Shown here: piece after piece, positions 1 through 6,646 of the stretch
Position numbering within the stretch: the stretch's first letter is position 1
Layout of the letters: each line of letters opens with the position of its first letter
Assembly: GCA_027012915.1 (NCBI GenBank)
Contig: JALUYN010000473.1
Location: 1-10,170 of the forward strand
DNA from: Cellvibrionaceae bacterium
GTDB taxonomy: Bacteria > Pseudomonadota > Gammaproteobacteria > Pseudomonadales > Cellvibrionaceae
Length of the DNA stretch: 10,170 bases
Reading direction: 5' to 3'
Program-made: the position numbers and the translations under genes
Notes under the pieces: model-generated
Told to the model about the DNA's origin: nothing
The model's database searches: none
What the model saw: only the letters and a program-made list of their open reading frames with translations

Positions 1-81
1 GTGCCAGTGACTGTTCACAATCATTTTGAAATTCATTGTATCCATTATACCCTGTGATCTCTATACCAGACGGGAAGCATA

Positions 82-606
82 ATGAGACAAATGAACGCCT
101 GGCGACGCGCCATCGCCTTCGGACTGTGTATTGCCGGCAGCATTTTGCTGAGCGCCTGCAAGGGGTATCAATTAACATTCAACGAGACCGTAGTTCGCTC
201 ACCGGCACCACTCTACACCAACTTCCAAGTCGCCGACCGCAACCTGCAAGTCTGCCTGGACCAAGCCATTAAAGACGCCGAGGCCACAGCTCCGGATCAA
301 TTGATACAGCTGAATTGTTCCCATGCAGGCATTGAGACCCTGGAAGGCCTGCAAGCGTTCCATAACCTGCAACAAATCAATCTGTCTCACAATCAACTCA
401 GTGATCTTAAACCTCTGGGACAAATGGGGCGCGTGCAACTTCTGTTATTGAGCAATAACAATCTGAAATCAATCCCCGAAATTTTAACGCTGCCGAGACT
501 GGAGCGCCTTGAGCTGGATAACAATTCGGAACTGCACTGTGACGACGTCCATCAACTGCAGCAAAACTACAAAGGTGAATTGGCAATGCCCACACATTGC
601 CGTTGA
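82..606 (+). CDS. Leucine-rich-repeat lipoprotein, small
   Basis: A 174-residue predicted lipoprotein of unknown role. The N-terminus has basic residues (R8, R9), a hydrophobic stretch (10-23) and a lipobox LSAC ending at Cys26, so it should be exported, cleaved and lipid-anchored. Residue 27 is Lys, not Asp, which under the E. coli +2 rule favours outer-membrane sorting. Residues 74-148 hold about three to four leucine-rich repeats with the LxxLxLxxN pattern (around 74-93, 95-115, 117-137 and 139-148). Cysteines at 58, 79, 153 and 173 could form disulfide caps in the periplasm. The ATG at 82 is preceded by GGGAAG at 72-77; a second ATG at codon 4 is spaced worse. The gene stands alone and converges on the PilZ gene. 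Such repeats usually mediate protein binding, but the ligand cannot be told from the sequence. The lipoprotein and LRR calls are firm. Confidence 0.85.
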   Translation: MRQMNAWRRAIAFGLCIAGSILLSACKGYQLTFNETVVRSPAPLYTNFQVADRNLQVCLDQAIKDAEATAPDQLIQLNCSHAGIETLEGLQAFHNLQQINLSHNQLSDLKPLGQMGRVQLLLLSNNNLKSIPEILTLPRLERLELDNNSELHCDDVHQLQQNYKGELAMPTHCR

Positions 607-634
607 CCCTGGGCCTGTTCAAACTGAATCAGGT

Positions 635-898
635 CTAAACGAACATTAGGCCGACAACATTGCGCCGCAGGCTCATAACCTTCATTGTTACGGAGTCGTC
701 ATTAATTCGGCCAATAACGCGACTGAAGCGCACTTGCAGCAGAGTTCCCACCGGCGGCAACTCTGTTGTATCAACCAGCACCGAGGCGCCTCCGTCTGAA
801 ATATCCCTCGCGAATCCCACCAAACGTCCGAAACTTGGGTTATCCATTTCTACTCGAATGGATGTCAATTTGCGCTCAAACTGCCGACGCTCTTCCAC
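635..898 (-). CDS. PilZ-domain protein (likely c-di-GMP receptor)
   Basis: An 87-residue single-domain PilZ protein. Both parts of the cyclic-di-GMP binding signature are visible: an RxxxR element near the start (R5...R9 in RRQFER) and a DxSxxG element (D32, S34, G37 in DISDGG), followed by the beta-rich segment expected of the PilZ barrel (about 38-87). It therefore probably binds c-di-GMP and passes the signal to a partner by protein contact, since no output domain is attached. It is rather short for the family, ending right after the last predicted strand (VGLMFV). Translation starts at GTG (896-898), supported by an AAGGAG ribosome site nine bases upstream on the minus strand; no ATG fits the conserved RRxFxR start. 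It is preceded by a long AT-rich region and is likely transcribed alone. The process it controls is not shown by the neighbours. Confidence 0.88.
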   Translation of the reverse strand: MEERRQFERKLTSIRVEMDNPSFGRLVGFARDISDGGASVLVDTTELPPVGTLLQVRFSRVIGRINDDSVTMKVMSLRRNVVGLMFV

Positions 899-1046
899 GT
901 CTCAAATCTCCTTAACAACTGCTCCCAGACAACTCCTGTCCAGCGACCAAATTTTGGCAGAGTCCATCATCAAAAGCCAGTTAAAGGCTTAGCCTGCAGC
1001 GTGAACGACCAGTCATGAAGGTTCGACAGCTAACACCAAAGTACTA

Positions 1047-1065
1047 ATCCACAGATGCTGTGGAT
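1047..1065. promoter_or_regulatory. Perfect 8-bp inverted repeat, possible operator upstream of the PilZ gene
   Basis: ATCCACAG and CTGTGGAT are perfect inverted copies separated by three bases (ATG). Read outward with flanking bases, the arms are TAATCCACA and ATATCCACA, each one base away from the DnaA-box consensus TTATCCACA and facing opposite ways. The repeat lies about 150 bases upstream of the PilZ GTG. It is not followed by a T-run on either strand, so a terminator is unlikely. It may be an operator for a dimeric regulator or a transcript hairpin; the function is inference. Confidence 0.4.
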
Positions 1066-1220
1066 ATCTCTGTTGATAGAGTATTTAAAGTGTCACCAAC
1101 AGCCCAAAAAACAAGGCTCTCAACAAGTTGTACAAATTTTAACCTAAAAGGATTTTCCCTTTAATATCAAATAGTTAACTGTTTTTTAATAGTGAAAAAA
1201 GAAACGCAAGCGGTTTTTGG

Positions 1221-1245
1221 CAAAAAGAATACCCCATTTGGGGGA
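1221..1245 (-). terminator. Possible intrinsic terminator of the dapA operon
   Basis: On the minus strand a CCCC-AAAT-GGGG hairpin (1232-1243; the loop-closing T-A pair could add one more pair) is followed by TATTCTTTTT. It sits about 130 bases beyond the stop codon of the metallo-hydrolase gene at 1377, where the dapA-bamC-hydrolase transcript could end. The stem is short, so the call is tentative. Confidence 0.4.
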
Positions 1246-1376
1246 GTGTGGAAAAGAATGCCAAATATGGCACCGGCAGCCAAAAAATAATATTAGTAAG
1301 CACTAACAATCGATACAAAACCGAACGTTTGGCAACACCCTATTTGAGAAAAATGAAAATCACGCCAAAACCACAC

Positions 1377-2135
1377 TCAAGACAACTGCTGCCAACCAAA
1401 GCCCTCATCCTGGCAAGCAAAAAGTACCTGAGGAATATCGGCAATGGTCTCCGCGAGAGCCTCGCGAGCACGCTCTACAGAATTGTTCTGTTGGCTAATA
1501 TGAGCAACAACCAACTGTTGCAGCCGTTGCAGATCCACTCGTTGCAAAAAACCAGCTGCCTGCTGGTTACTGAGATGCCCCCAGGGACCACCGACACGCT
1601 TTTTCAGCGAGGGTGGATAGGGGCCTGATGCGAGCATATGTGGATCGTGATTGGCTTCCAGCACCAGCGCATCACAAGAACGATAGCACTCTTCCACATG
1701 AGCACTGATGTTGCCCAGATCCGTTAAAACGCCCAAACGCCTGCCCTTATACTCAAAAATAAACTGCGCGGGTTCCCGAGCGTCGTGAGGCACAGCCACC
1801 GGCTCTATACACAATTCGCCCAGGCTGAACGCTCCAAAGCCTTCTATCATATTGAGATCGTGCAATTGCCCCAGATCACGACTGCGGAAAGTGCCAGGAG
1901 TCATATATACCGGCAGGCGATACTTGCGCGCCAGCGGCGCCACTCCCTTAAGGTGATCCGCATGCTCGTGGGTAACCAGTACAGCCGAGATATCCGCCAC
2001 GTGGCGGTCAAGCTTCTGTATGCGGCGCTCCACCTCCTTAATGGTGAAACCGCAATCAATAAGAACCAGTTGATCGGCAGCTTCAACCAGGGTGGCATTA
2101 CCCCGGCTGCCGCTGCCCAAAGACGCGTAGCGCAT
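1377..2135 (-). CDS. MBL-fold metallo-hydrolase, YycJ/WalJ-like
   Basis: A 252-residue metallo-beta-lactamase-fold hydrolase. It opens with the SLGSGSRGNATLVE-type start of the YycJ/WalJ subfamily, carries the HxHxDH metal motif (H56, H58, D60, H61), and has further likely ligands at H117, D139 and H163, then H187 and H212. No signal peptide is present, so it should be cytosolic. WalJ-type proteins of Gram-positives have been linked to nuclease activity and to coordination of cell-wall and chromosome events; the proteobacterial members are poorly characterised, so the substrate is unknown. The ATG at 2133-2135 has AGAGG just upstream and starts 19 bases after the bamC stop. It is thus the third gene of the dapA-bamC operon, an arrangement I recall from Pseudomonas. 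Fold and subfamily are well supported; the exact function is not. Confidence 0.9.
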   Translation of the reverse strand: MRYASLGSGSRGNATLVEAADQLVLIDCGFTIKEVERRIQKLDRHVADISAVLVTHEHADHLKGVAPLARKYRLPVYMTPGTFRSRDLGQLHDLNMIEGFGAFSLGELCIEPVAVPHDAREPAQFIFEYKGRRLGVLTDLGNISAHVEECYRSCDALVLEANHDPHMLASGPYPPSLKKRVGGPWGHLSNQQAAGFLQRVDLQRLQQLVVAHISQQNNSVERAREALAETIADIPQVLFACQDEGFGWQQLS

Positions 2136-2154
2136 TAAACCTCTGACACCAGCG

Positions 2155-3390
2155 TTAGATCAGATTAAGACGAATCAGTTTGAGAATTTCCTTGGCTTTG
2201 CGAGAATCCAGTGGACGCGCATAGGCATCGCGCACTCGCACCTGAACTTCGTTGTCCCAGCCCCGCACTACAACCAGATAACCTGGTACATTCTTCAGCG
2301 GTTCGGACGTTCCGCTGGCAACCGATGAAAAGATCTTGCGGTTTTCAGGAGTATCCTCCAACTGCAAGTGCGCCAGCACTTCGCTCAGAGCATACGGAGA
2401 TGCGGATCCGGAACGTTTGGATTCAGCGTTTTCACCTTCTTCATCTGCGCCGCCAAAATCAAACAAACGCCCAAAGAAACCCTTGGTTTCTTCCTCAACG
2501 ACCTCTTCTTCATCGTTAGGCTTTTCATAGTCGACGTAGAAGACACCTACAGCATCGTCCTCTTCCCAGCGCTCAAATGCTCTTGAATCCAAAGCGTGAC
2601 CGACGGTCGCCCAGGCTCGCGGATAGTCCAGCATCAGTTGCAGAATCGGCTCGCCATTGTCGGCTCCCAGCTTGACGCGATCACTAACACCAATGGTCTG
2701 AGCCAACAGAGAAGCCGCCTGACCGCTTTGTACGTTGTTGGCCAGAGTTGCCGCCAGCTCATCCAGCATCCAGGCTTCACGCTCGGCATCCACCGAACGC
2801 ACCGGCCAGTTCACCTGGCCATGCCCCGGTGTTTCCCAAGGCATACTCATATGCAATACGTGAACTTCGGTAGTCTGCGGCTGAATACCGGCGTCAATCT
2901 TGATTCGGTACTTATCTTTGGTGGATGTATTGTCCTGAAACTTAAGCCAGCTGGTTTCCATTACCCCTTCGGAGGCATTGGTATAGATGACATTCAAATT
3001 ATTACTGGCGAGAAACGAACGCACCTGAGGCCACACTTCAGTGGGCTGCGCGTTCACCAGGATCCAACGGCGCTCGCTCAAACTCTGAATTTTGATTTTT
3101 TCATCCAGTACATTATCCGCCATCGGCAGCGGACGGGGCACTTCAAACGTGCTGCTGTACACCATTTCATCTTCGGCAACTGGTGGAATTACGTACAGCT
3201 GTTCAATGTGCGTGGTTTCTATGGCCTCTGGCACCTTCATAGGTTCCACCACATCCGCTCGCAAGTAATCGTGACCGCGGTTGCGGAAGTAGCCGTCGGG
3301 GCCAAACAGGGAGCTACACCCCACCATCAAACCCAGAGAGCCAATCAAGGAAGCACGTACAAATAAACGATTCATCATTATTCTTTTCAT
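2155..3390 (-). CDS. bamC: Outer-membrane protein assembly factor BamC
   Basis: BamC (NlpB) is a lipoprotein of the BAM complex, which folds beta-barrel proteins into the outer membrane. The 411-residue product has a signal peptide and lipobox LMVGC (Cys25). A BamC-like extended N-terminal segment follows (about 30-70, with YFRNRGHDYL and KVPEAI), then two helix-grip domains (about 98-215 and 225-411). It is longer than E. coli BamC (344 residues). Much of the excess is an acidic insert at about 291-330, inside the second domain, with EEEVVEEE, a hydrophobic FFGRLFDF patch and more acidic residues. The start is uncertain: the ATG at 3388-3390 lacks a clear Shine-Dalgarno, while codons 5 and 6 are also ATG and sit after an AAAAGA. 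It lies 22 bases after dapA, the same neighbour as in E. coli (dapA-nlpB). Identification is firm. Confidence 0.94.
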   Translation of the reverse strand: MKRIMMNRLFVRASLIGSLGLMVGCSSLFGPDGYFRNRGHDYLRADVVEPMKVPEAIETTHIEQLYVIPPVAEDEMVYSSTFEVPRPLPMADNVLDEKIKIQSLSERRWILVNAQPTEVWPQVRSFLASNNLNVIYTNASEGVMETSWLKFQDNTSTKDKYRIKIDAGIQPQTTEVHVLHMSMPWETPGHGQVNWPVRSVDAEREAWMLDELAATLANNVQSGQAASLLAQTIGVSDRVKLGADNGEPILQLMLDYPRAWATVGHALDSRAFERWEEDDAVGVFYVDYEKPNDEEEVVEEETKGFFGRLFDFGGADEEGENAESKRSGSASPYALSEVLAHLQLEDTPENRKIFSSVASGTSEPLKNVPGYLVVVRGWDNEVQVRVRDAYARPLDSRKAKEILKLIRLNLI

Positions 3391-3412
3391 CTAAAATATG
3401 TGGGTAGTAAAT

Positions 3413-4288
3413 TTACAGCAAACCTGCAGAGTTCAATGCATCGCGCACCTGCAGGTGATAGGCCGAATCCAGAGGAGTCAGAGGCAGACGAATACCACCC
3501 TGCATCAGTCCCATTTCAGCCACCGCCCATTTCACCGGGATTGGATTAGACTCCACGAACATGGCGTTGTGTACCACCTGCAGCTGTTGATTCAAAGCGC
3601 GAGCCTCGTCTGCCTTACCGGCCAGAGCCAGGGCGCACATCTCTGCAATTTGGGCCGGAGCCACGTTAGCGGTCACACTGATATTTCCTTTGCCACCGGC
3701 TAAAATCAAATCGACAGCAGTCTCATCGTCACCGGACAGAATCAGAAACTCGTCATTGGTGTTTTCCACCAGCCAACGAGCTCGCTCAATGTCGCCAGTG
3801 GCTTCTTTAATACCGACGATATGTTCAACTTCACTCAGGCGCTGTACGGTCTCTGGCAGCATATCCAAGCCAGTGCGGCCCGGCACATTGTAGAGCAGCT
3901 GAGGTACAGCCACAGATTTGGCAATATGGGAGTGATGCTGAAACAGACCTTCCTGCGTTGGCTTGTTGTAATAGGGGGTAACTATGAGACAGGCATCAAC
4001 ACCGGCATCTTTGGCCGCTTGAGTCAGTTCAACTGCTTCAGAAGTGGAGTTGGCGCCAGTGCCAGCGATCACAGGAATGCGACCATTGACCTGATCTACA
4101 ACTTTCTTGATAACGCAGAGGTGCTCATCCACGCTGAGGGTGGCAGACTCGCCGGTAGTGCCCACGGCGACAATGGCATCGGTACCCTGCTCAAGGTGCC
4201 AGTCAACCAGCTTGTGGAGGCTGCTCCAATCAAGCTCGTTATTTTCCAGCATCGGGGTCACCAGAGCGACCATACTACCTTGCATCAT
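3413..4288 (-). CDS. dapA: 4-hydroxy-tetrahydrodipicolinate synthase DapA
   Basis: DapA condenses pyruvate with aspartate semialdehyde, the first committed step toward diaminopimelate and lysine, in the cytosol. The 291-residue protein is a complete TIM barrel of normal length (E. coli 292). The GTTGES motif gives T44 and T45, Y107 lies in YYNKPT, Y133 and R138 in YNVPGRTG, and the Schiff-base lysine is K161 in GIKEATGD. These numbers match E. coli DapA exactly, which supports the first ATG (4286-4288) over the adjacent one. A GGAG ribosome site lies at 4296-4299. The gene heads a minus-strand operon with bamC and a metallo-hydrolase. There is no room for a lysine riboswitch in the 136-base upstream gap given the promoter proposed at 4322-4350. 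Nothing looks damaged. Confidence 0.98.
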   Translation of the reverse strand: MMQGSMVALVTPMLENNELDWSSLHKLVDWHLEQGTDAIVAVGTTGESATLSVDEHLCVIKKVVDQVNGRIPVIAGTGANSTSEAVELTQAAKDAGVDACLIVTPYYNKPTQEGLFQHHSHIAKSVAVPQLLYNVPGRTGLDMLPETVQRLSEVEHIVGIKEATGDIERARWLVENTNDEFLILSGDDETAVDLILAGGKGNISVTANVAPAQIAEMCALALAGKADEARALNQQLQVVHNAMFVESNPIPVKWAVAEMGLMQGGIRLPLTPLDSAYHLQVRDALNSAGLL

Positions 4289-4314
4289 GTGTTGTCTCCG
4301 TCAGGTCAAGCAAA

Positions 4315-4338
4315 GGGGGTAATGTTACTGACGCCCCC
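4315..4338. repeat. Inverted repeat GGGGG...CCCCC around the dapA -10
   Basis: GGGGG at 4315-4319 pairs with CCCCC at 4334-4338. The loop contains the small palindrome GTAATGTTAC (4319-4328, sharing its first G with the outer arm). The element overlaps the proposed dapA -10 and transcription start, so it could be an operator. No T-run follows on the minus strand close enough to make it a strong terminator. Confidence 0.35.
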
Positions 4339-4350
4339 AGCCCGACACAA
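4322..4350 (-). promoter_or_regulatory. Probable sigma70-type promoter for dapA-bamC operon
   Basis: On the minus strand a TTGTGT -35 (4345-4350) is followed after exactly 17 bases by a TAACAT -10 (4322-4327). Transcription would begin near 4315, giving a leader of about 27 bases that still includes the GGAG site. The match to consensus is moderate (3/6 and 4/6). The -10 lies between G5 and C5 runs that form an inverted repeat (4315-4338). Confidence 0.45.
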
Positions 4351-4424
4351 GTTCCCCGCCACTTTTCTTTGATAGAAACAGAAAAAAACAGGGATGAAAC
4401 GGAGCCAACTCGCCGCTACCAGAA

Positions 4425-5315
4425 TTAATCCAGTATTTCCCAGATTTCTTCGCCTGCGATCCAGTGCTTTTCATGGTGACGAGATACTCGGCCGTCCTCG
4501 ACCAGCTTCTGCAAATGGGCCCAGAGTATGGCAAGGGCTCCCCGAGTAATGTCACCCTCCAGCTCGGGATACACCAATGGCGCCAGTTCCTCAACGGTAC
4601 CCTTGCGCTGCTGTTGCAGCACACCCAAAATTTTATCCTCGCGGGCGACCCGATGAGCGTACAACTCGTCGATTACCTGCTCCGCCTGCTGCAGTATATG
4701 ACCATGAGCGGGTGCCAGGCGCTCGATACCCTGTCCTTTAAGTTTTAACAGTGATTCGAAATAGTCCTTCATGGAGCCACCGTGAGGCGGAATAATGGTT
4801 ACCGTGGCTCCCTGCATAATGTGATCCCCGGTAAACAGTAGATGCTCTTCTTCCAACAAAAAGCACACGTGCTGTTTTAGATGTCCCGGCGTCATGATGC
4901 AGCGCAGTCGAAAACCGTCGCCGTCAACAATATCGCCGTCGACAACATCATTTTCCGGCAGGAAGGTATCGTCCAGGTACTCGGAATGGTTTGCCACTTT
5001 CATCCCCACCAGTTCAGCACCGGTAAGTTCTGCCAGCGGCGCAGCGGCTGGAGAGTGATCCTCATGACAGTGGGTGGCCAGAATCTTGTCGATGCGCCCA
5101 CCAGTAGCCGCCATTATGGCATCAATATGGGCCTGGTCGTTCGGACCAGGGTCAACCACGACGTAGCGCTCAGTTCCGACAATGTAAGTATTGGTACCAG
5201 GGCCGGTGAAGACATTCGCATTATCTGCAGTGAGCCGACGTACCAGGGGGCTGATTTGAACCGGCTTGCCCTGCTCCAGTTCGAAATGCACCAGTGTCGT
5301 ATGAAGATCCGCCAT
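4425..5315 (-). CDS. LACTB2-like MBL-fold hydrolase with C-terminal winged helix
   Basis: A 296-residue metallo-beta-lactamase-fold protein. The N-terminal domain (about 20-210) shows the FTGPGTNTYIVG opening typical of the LACTB2 branch. The metal motif THCHEDH gives H82, H84, D86 and H87. Further likely ligands are H145 in TPGH, D164 in FTGDH, and H204 in PAHG. The C-terminal part (about 215-290) resembles the BLACT_WH winged helix found in LACTB2-like proteins, ending in HWIAGEEIW. Human LACTB2 is a mitochondrial endoribonuclease, and bacterial relatives are usually annotated as hydrolase or glyoxalase-II-like; the substrate here is unknown. There is no signal peptide. The ATG at 5313-5315 is preceded by a G-rich GGGGTGGG. 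It lies downstream of the fabV terminator and 136 bases upstream of dapA, so it is probably transcribed on its own, at least partly. Confidence 0.88.
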   Translation of the reverse strand: MADLHTTLVHFELEQGKPVQISPLVRRLTADNANVFTGPGTNTYIVGTERYVVVDPGPNDQAHIDAIMAATGGRIDKILATHCHEDHSPAAAPLAELTGAELVGMKVANHSEYLDDTFLPENDVVDGDIVDGDGFRLRCIMTPGHLKQHVCFLLEEEHLLFTGDHIMQGATVTIIPPHGGSMKDYFESLLKLKGQGIERLAPAHGHILQQAEQVIDELYAHRVAREDKILGVLQQQRKGTVEELAPLVYPELEGDITRGALAILWAHLQKLVEDGRVSRHHEKHWIAGEEIWEILD

Positions 5316-5350
5316 AATTGCCCACCCCAGTTTGTTTTTTTATGGTATTC

Positions 5351-5390
5351 AGAAACGAAAACGCCGCCCATTATAAAATAATGCGCGGCG
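5351..5390 (-). terminator. Intrinsic terminator of fabV
   Basis: Bases 5362-5390 form a long inverted repeat: CGCCGC, one mismatch, CATTA, five-base loop, TAATG, mismatch, GCGGCG. That is eleven pairs with one internal mismatch. On the minus strand the stem is followed directly by TTTTCGTTTC (5351-5361), the expected U-tract. It lies about 60 bases beyond the fabV stop. On the plus strand no T-run follows, so it works in one direction. The loop and inner stem contain a perfect TATAAT (minus, 5370-5375), which may be chance or a weak start for the next gene. Confidence 0.7.
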
Positions 5391-5448
5391 AATCCCATGT
5401 CCCCGCAAGCCAACCGCGAGGATAATTTCTTTCTAAATAGCCAGACTC

Positions 5449-6636
5449 TTACTTGAAATTAGCCTCAACGACCGGGCTGGTCTCGGCCTCGTAGTCCACA
5501 TCGTCAAAGCCAAAACCGAACAAACGCAAGAAGTCTTCGTTATAGCCTTTGTAGTCCGTCAGCTGCATCAGGTTCTCTTCGGTAACCTGCGGCCACAGAG
5601 CCTCTACTTTGGCCTGAATTTCCGGCAACAATTCCAGATTATCCATGCGATAACGGTTGTCGTTATCCAGGCGCGGCGAATCACTGTATACACCTTCGGT
5701 GAACAGGCGGTACAACTGCTCAATACAGCCCTCATGGGTCCCTTCCTCTTTCATCACTTTGTACAGCAGTGAAATATACAGAGGCATAATCGGGATAGCA
5801 GAGCTGGACTGAGTCACCAGCGCCTTCAATACAGAAACATTCGCACCACCGCTGAGTGCAGCCAATTTGCCGGTAATGGCAGCTGCGGCGCGGTCCAGGT
5901 CTTCTTTGGCCTTGCCAATGGTGGCGTGACCGTAGATGGGCCAGGTGAGTTTTTCACCCAGATAAGTGTAAGCAACGGTCTGGCAACCATCGTTGAGCAC
6001 GTCAGCCTTCTGCAGCGCATCGATCCAAAGCTCCCAATCTTCGCCACCCATGACTTTTACGGTATTGGCAATTTCTTCATCGTTGGCAGGTTCTACCGTG
6101 ATGTCAGAAATTTTCAATGTATCGGTGTTCAGGTTTTTAGCGGTGTAGCCTTCGTTGATGGGTTTCAGTACAGAGCTATAGAGTTCGCCTGAATCCGGAT
6201 CCTGACGACGCGGCGACGCCAGGCTGTAGACCACCAGGTCCACCTTACCCATGGTTTCTTTGATCATCGCAACAGCCTTGTCCTTACACTCGTGAGAGAA
6301 GGCGTCGCCATTAATGGTTTCAGCGTACAGGCCTTTGGCCTTGGCCGCCTGCTCAAAAGCAGCCGTATTGTAGTAGCCCGCCGAGGCAGTGCGCTTTTCG
6401 GTGGGCGGCTTTTCGAAACAAATACCCAGGGTACTAGCGCCGGAACCAAAAGCCGCAGTAATACGCGACGCCAAGCCATAGCCGGTAGAGCAGCCAATCA
6501 CCAAGACGTTTTTGGGACCACCTGCAATAGGGGTCTGCTGCTGAATGTAGTCAATCTGCTCTTGAACGTGAGCGGCACATCCCTGGGGATGAGCGTTAGT
6601 ACAAATAAACCCACGCACTTTTGGCTTGATAATCAT
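5449..6636 (-). CDS. fabV: Enoyl-ACP reductase FabV, NAD(P)H-dependent
   Basis: FabV reduces trans-2-enoyl-ACP to acyl-ACP, the last step of each fatty-acid elongation cycle, in the cytosol. The 395-residue length is normal. It begins with the FabV signature MIIKPKVRGFICTNAHP. The Rossmann nucleotide site is at about 45-58 (VIGCSTGYGLASR), with an acidic E75 after the second strand that suggests NADH preference. The catalytic pair is Y235 and K244 in the YxxxxxxxxK arrangement characteristic of FabV, and SLASPRR is at 138-144. FabV enzymes of Pseudomonas and Vibrio are known to be insensitive to triclosan, so this host may be tolerant; that is inference. The ATG at 6634-6636 has GAGG ten bases upstream. 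A perfect TATAAT lies about 100 bases upstream and a strong terminator downstream, so fabV is likely a single-gene unit, divergent from miaE. Confidence 0.97.
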   Translation of the reverse strand: MIIKPKVRGFICTNAHPQGCAAHVQEQIDYIQQQTPIAGGPKNVLVIGCSTGYGLASRITAAFGSGASTLGICFEKPPTEKRTASAGYYNTAAFEQAAKAKGLYAETINGDAFSHECKDKAVAMIKETMGKVDLVVYSLASPRRQDPDSGELYSSVLKPINEGYTAKNLNTDTLKISDITVEPANDEEIANTVKVMGGEDWELWIDALQKADVLNDGCQTVAYTYLGEKLTWPIYGHATIGKAKEDLDRAAAAITGKLAALSGGANVSVLKALVTQSSSAIPIMPLYISLLYKVMKEEGTHEGCIEQLYRLFTEGVYSDSPRLDNDNRYRMDNLELLPEIQAKVEALWPQVTEENLMQLTDYKGYNEDFLRLFGFGFDDVDYEAETSPVVEANFK

Positions 6637-6646
6637 GCTGTTAAAT

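Larger units (their letters stand above)
899..1376. other. AT-rich intergenic stretch without a supported gene
   Basis: This 478-base gap lies between the end of the metallo-hydrolase gene and the start of the PilZ gene, both on the minus strand. It is clearly richer in A and T than the flanking genes, especially at 1080-1380, with many short A or T runs. No open frame here shows recognisable protein features. I see no tRNA or known riboswitch fold. It contains a likely minus-strand terminator (about 1221-1245) and an 8-bp inverted repeat (1047-1065), and should also hold the PilZ promoter, although no -35/-10 pair is convincing. Confidence 0.6.

Noticed and set aside
1..81. Promoter for the LRR lipoprotein
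   Set aside because: Several TTG- and TATA-like words occur (TTGAAA at 26-31, TATACC at 46-51), but their spacing of 14 bases is too short for a credible sigma70 pair.
614..633. Hairpin CCTGTTC...GAATCAGG between the LRR lipoprotein and PilZ genes as a bidirectional terminator
   Set aside because: Seven pairs with a bulge, but no T-run follows on either strand, so it is too weak to list as a terminator.
1047..1065. Replication origin suggested by DnaA-box-like repeats
   Set aside because: Only two imperfect boxes are seen and neither dnaA, dnaN nor a box cluster is nearby.
1248..1628. Plus-strand open frame of 126 codons running into the metallo-hydrolase gene
   Set aside because: Half is antisense to a conserved hydrolase, the rest is Lys/Asn-rich AT-biased translation with no good ribosome site.
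2596..3366. Long plus-strand open frame of 256 codons opposite bamC
   Set aside because: It lies wholly antisense to a clearly recognised BamC, with no recognisable domain and composition of a shadow frame.
4380..4390. Minus-strand T7 run as terminator of the LACTB2-like gene
   Set aside because: No convincing GC-rich stem precedes the T-run.
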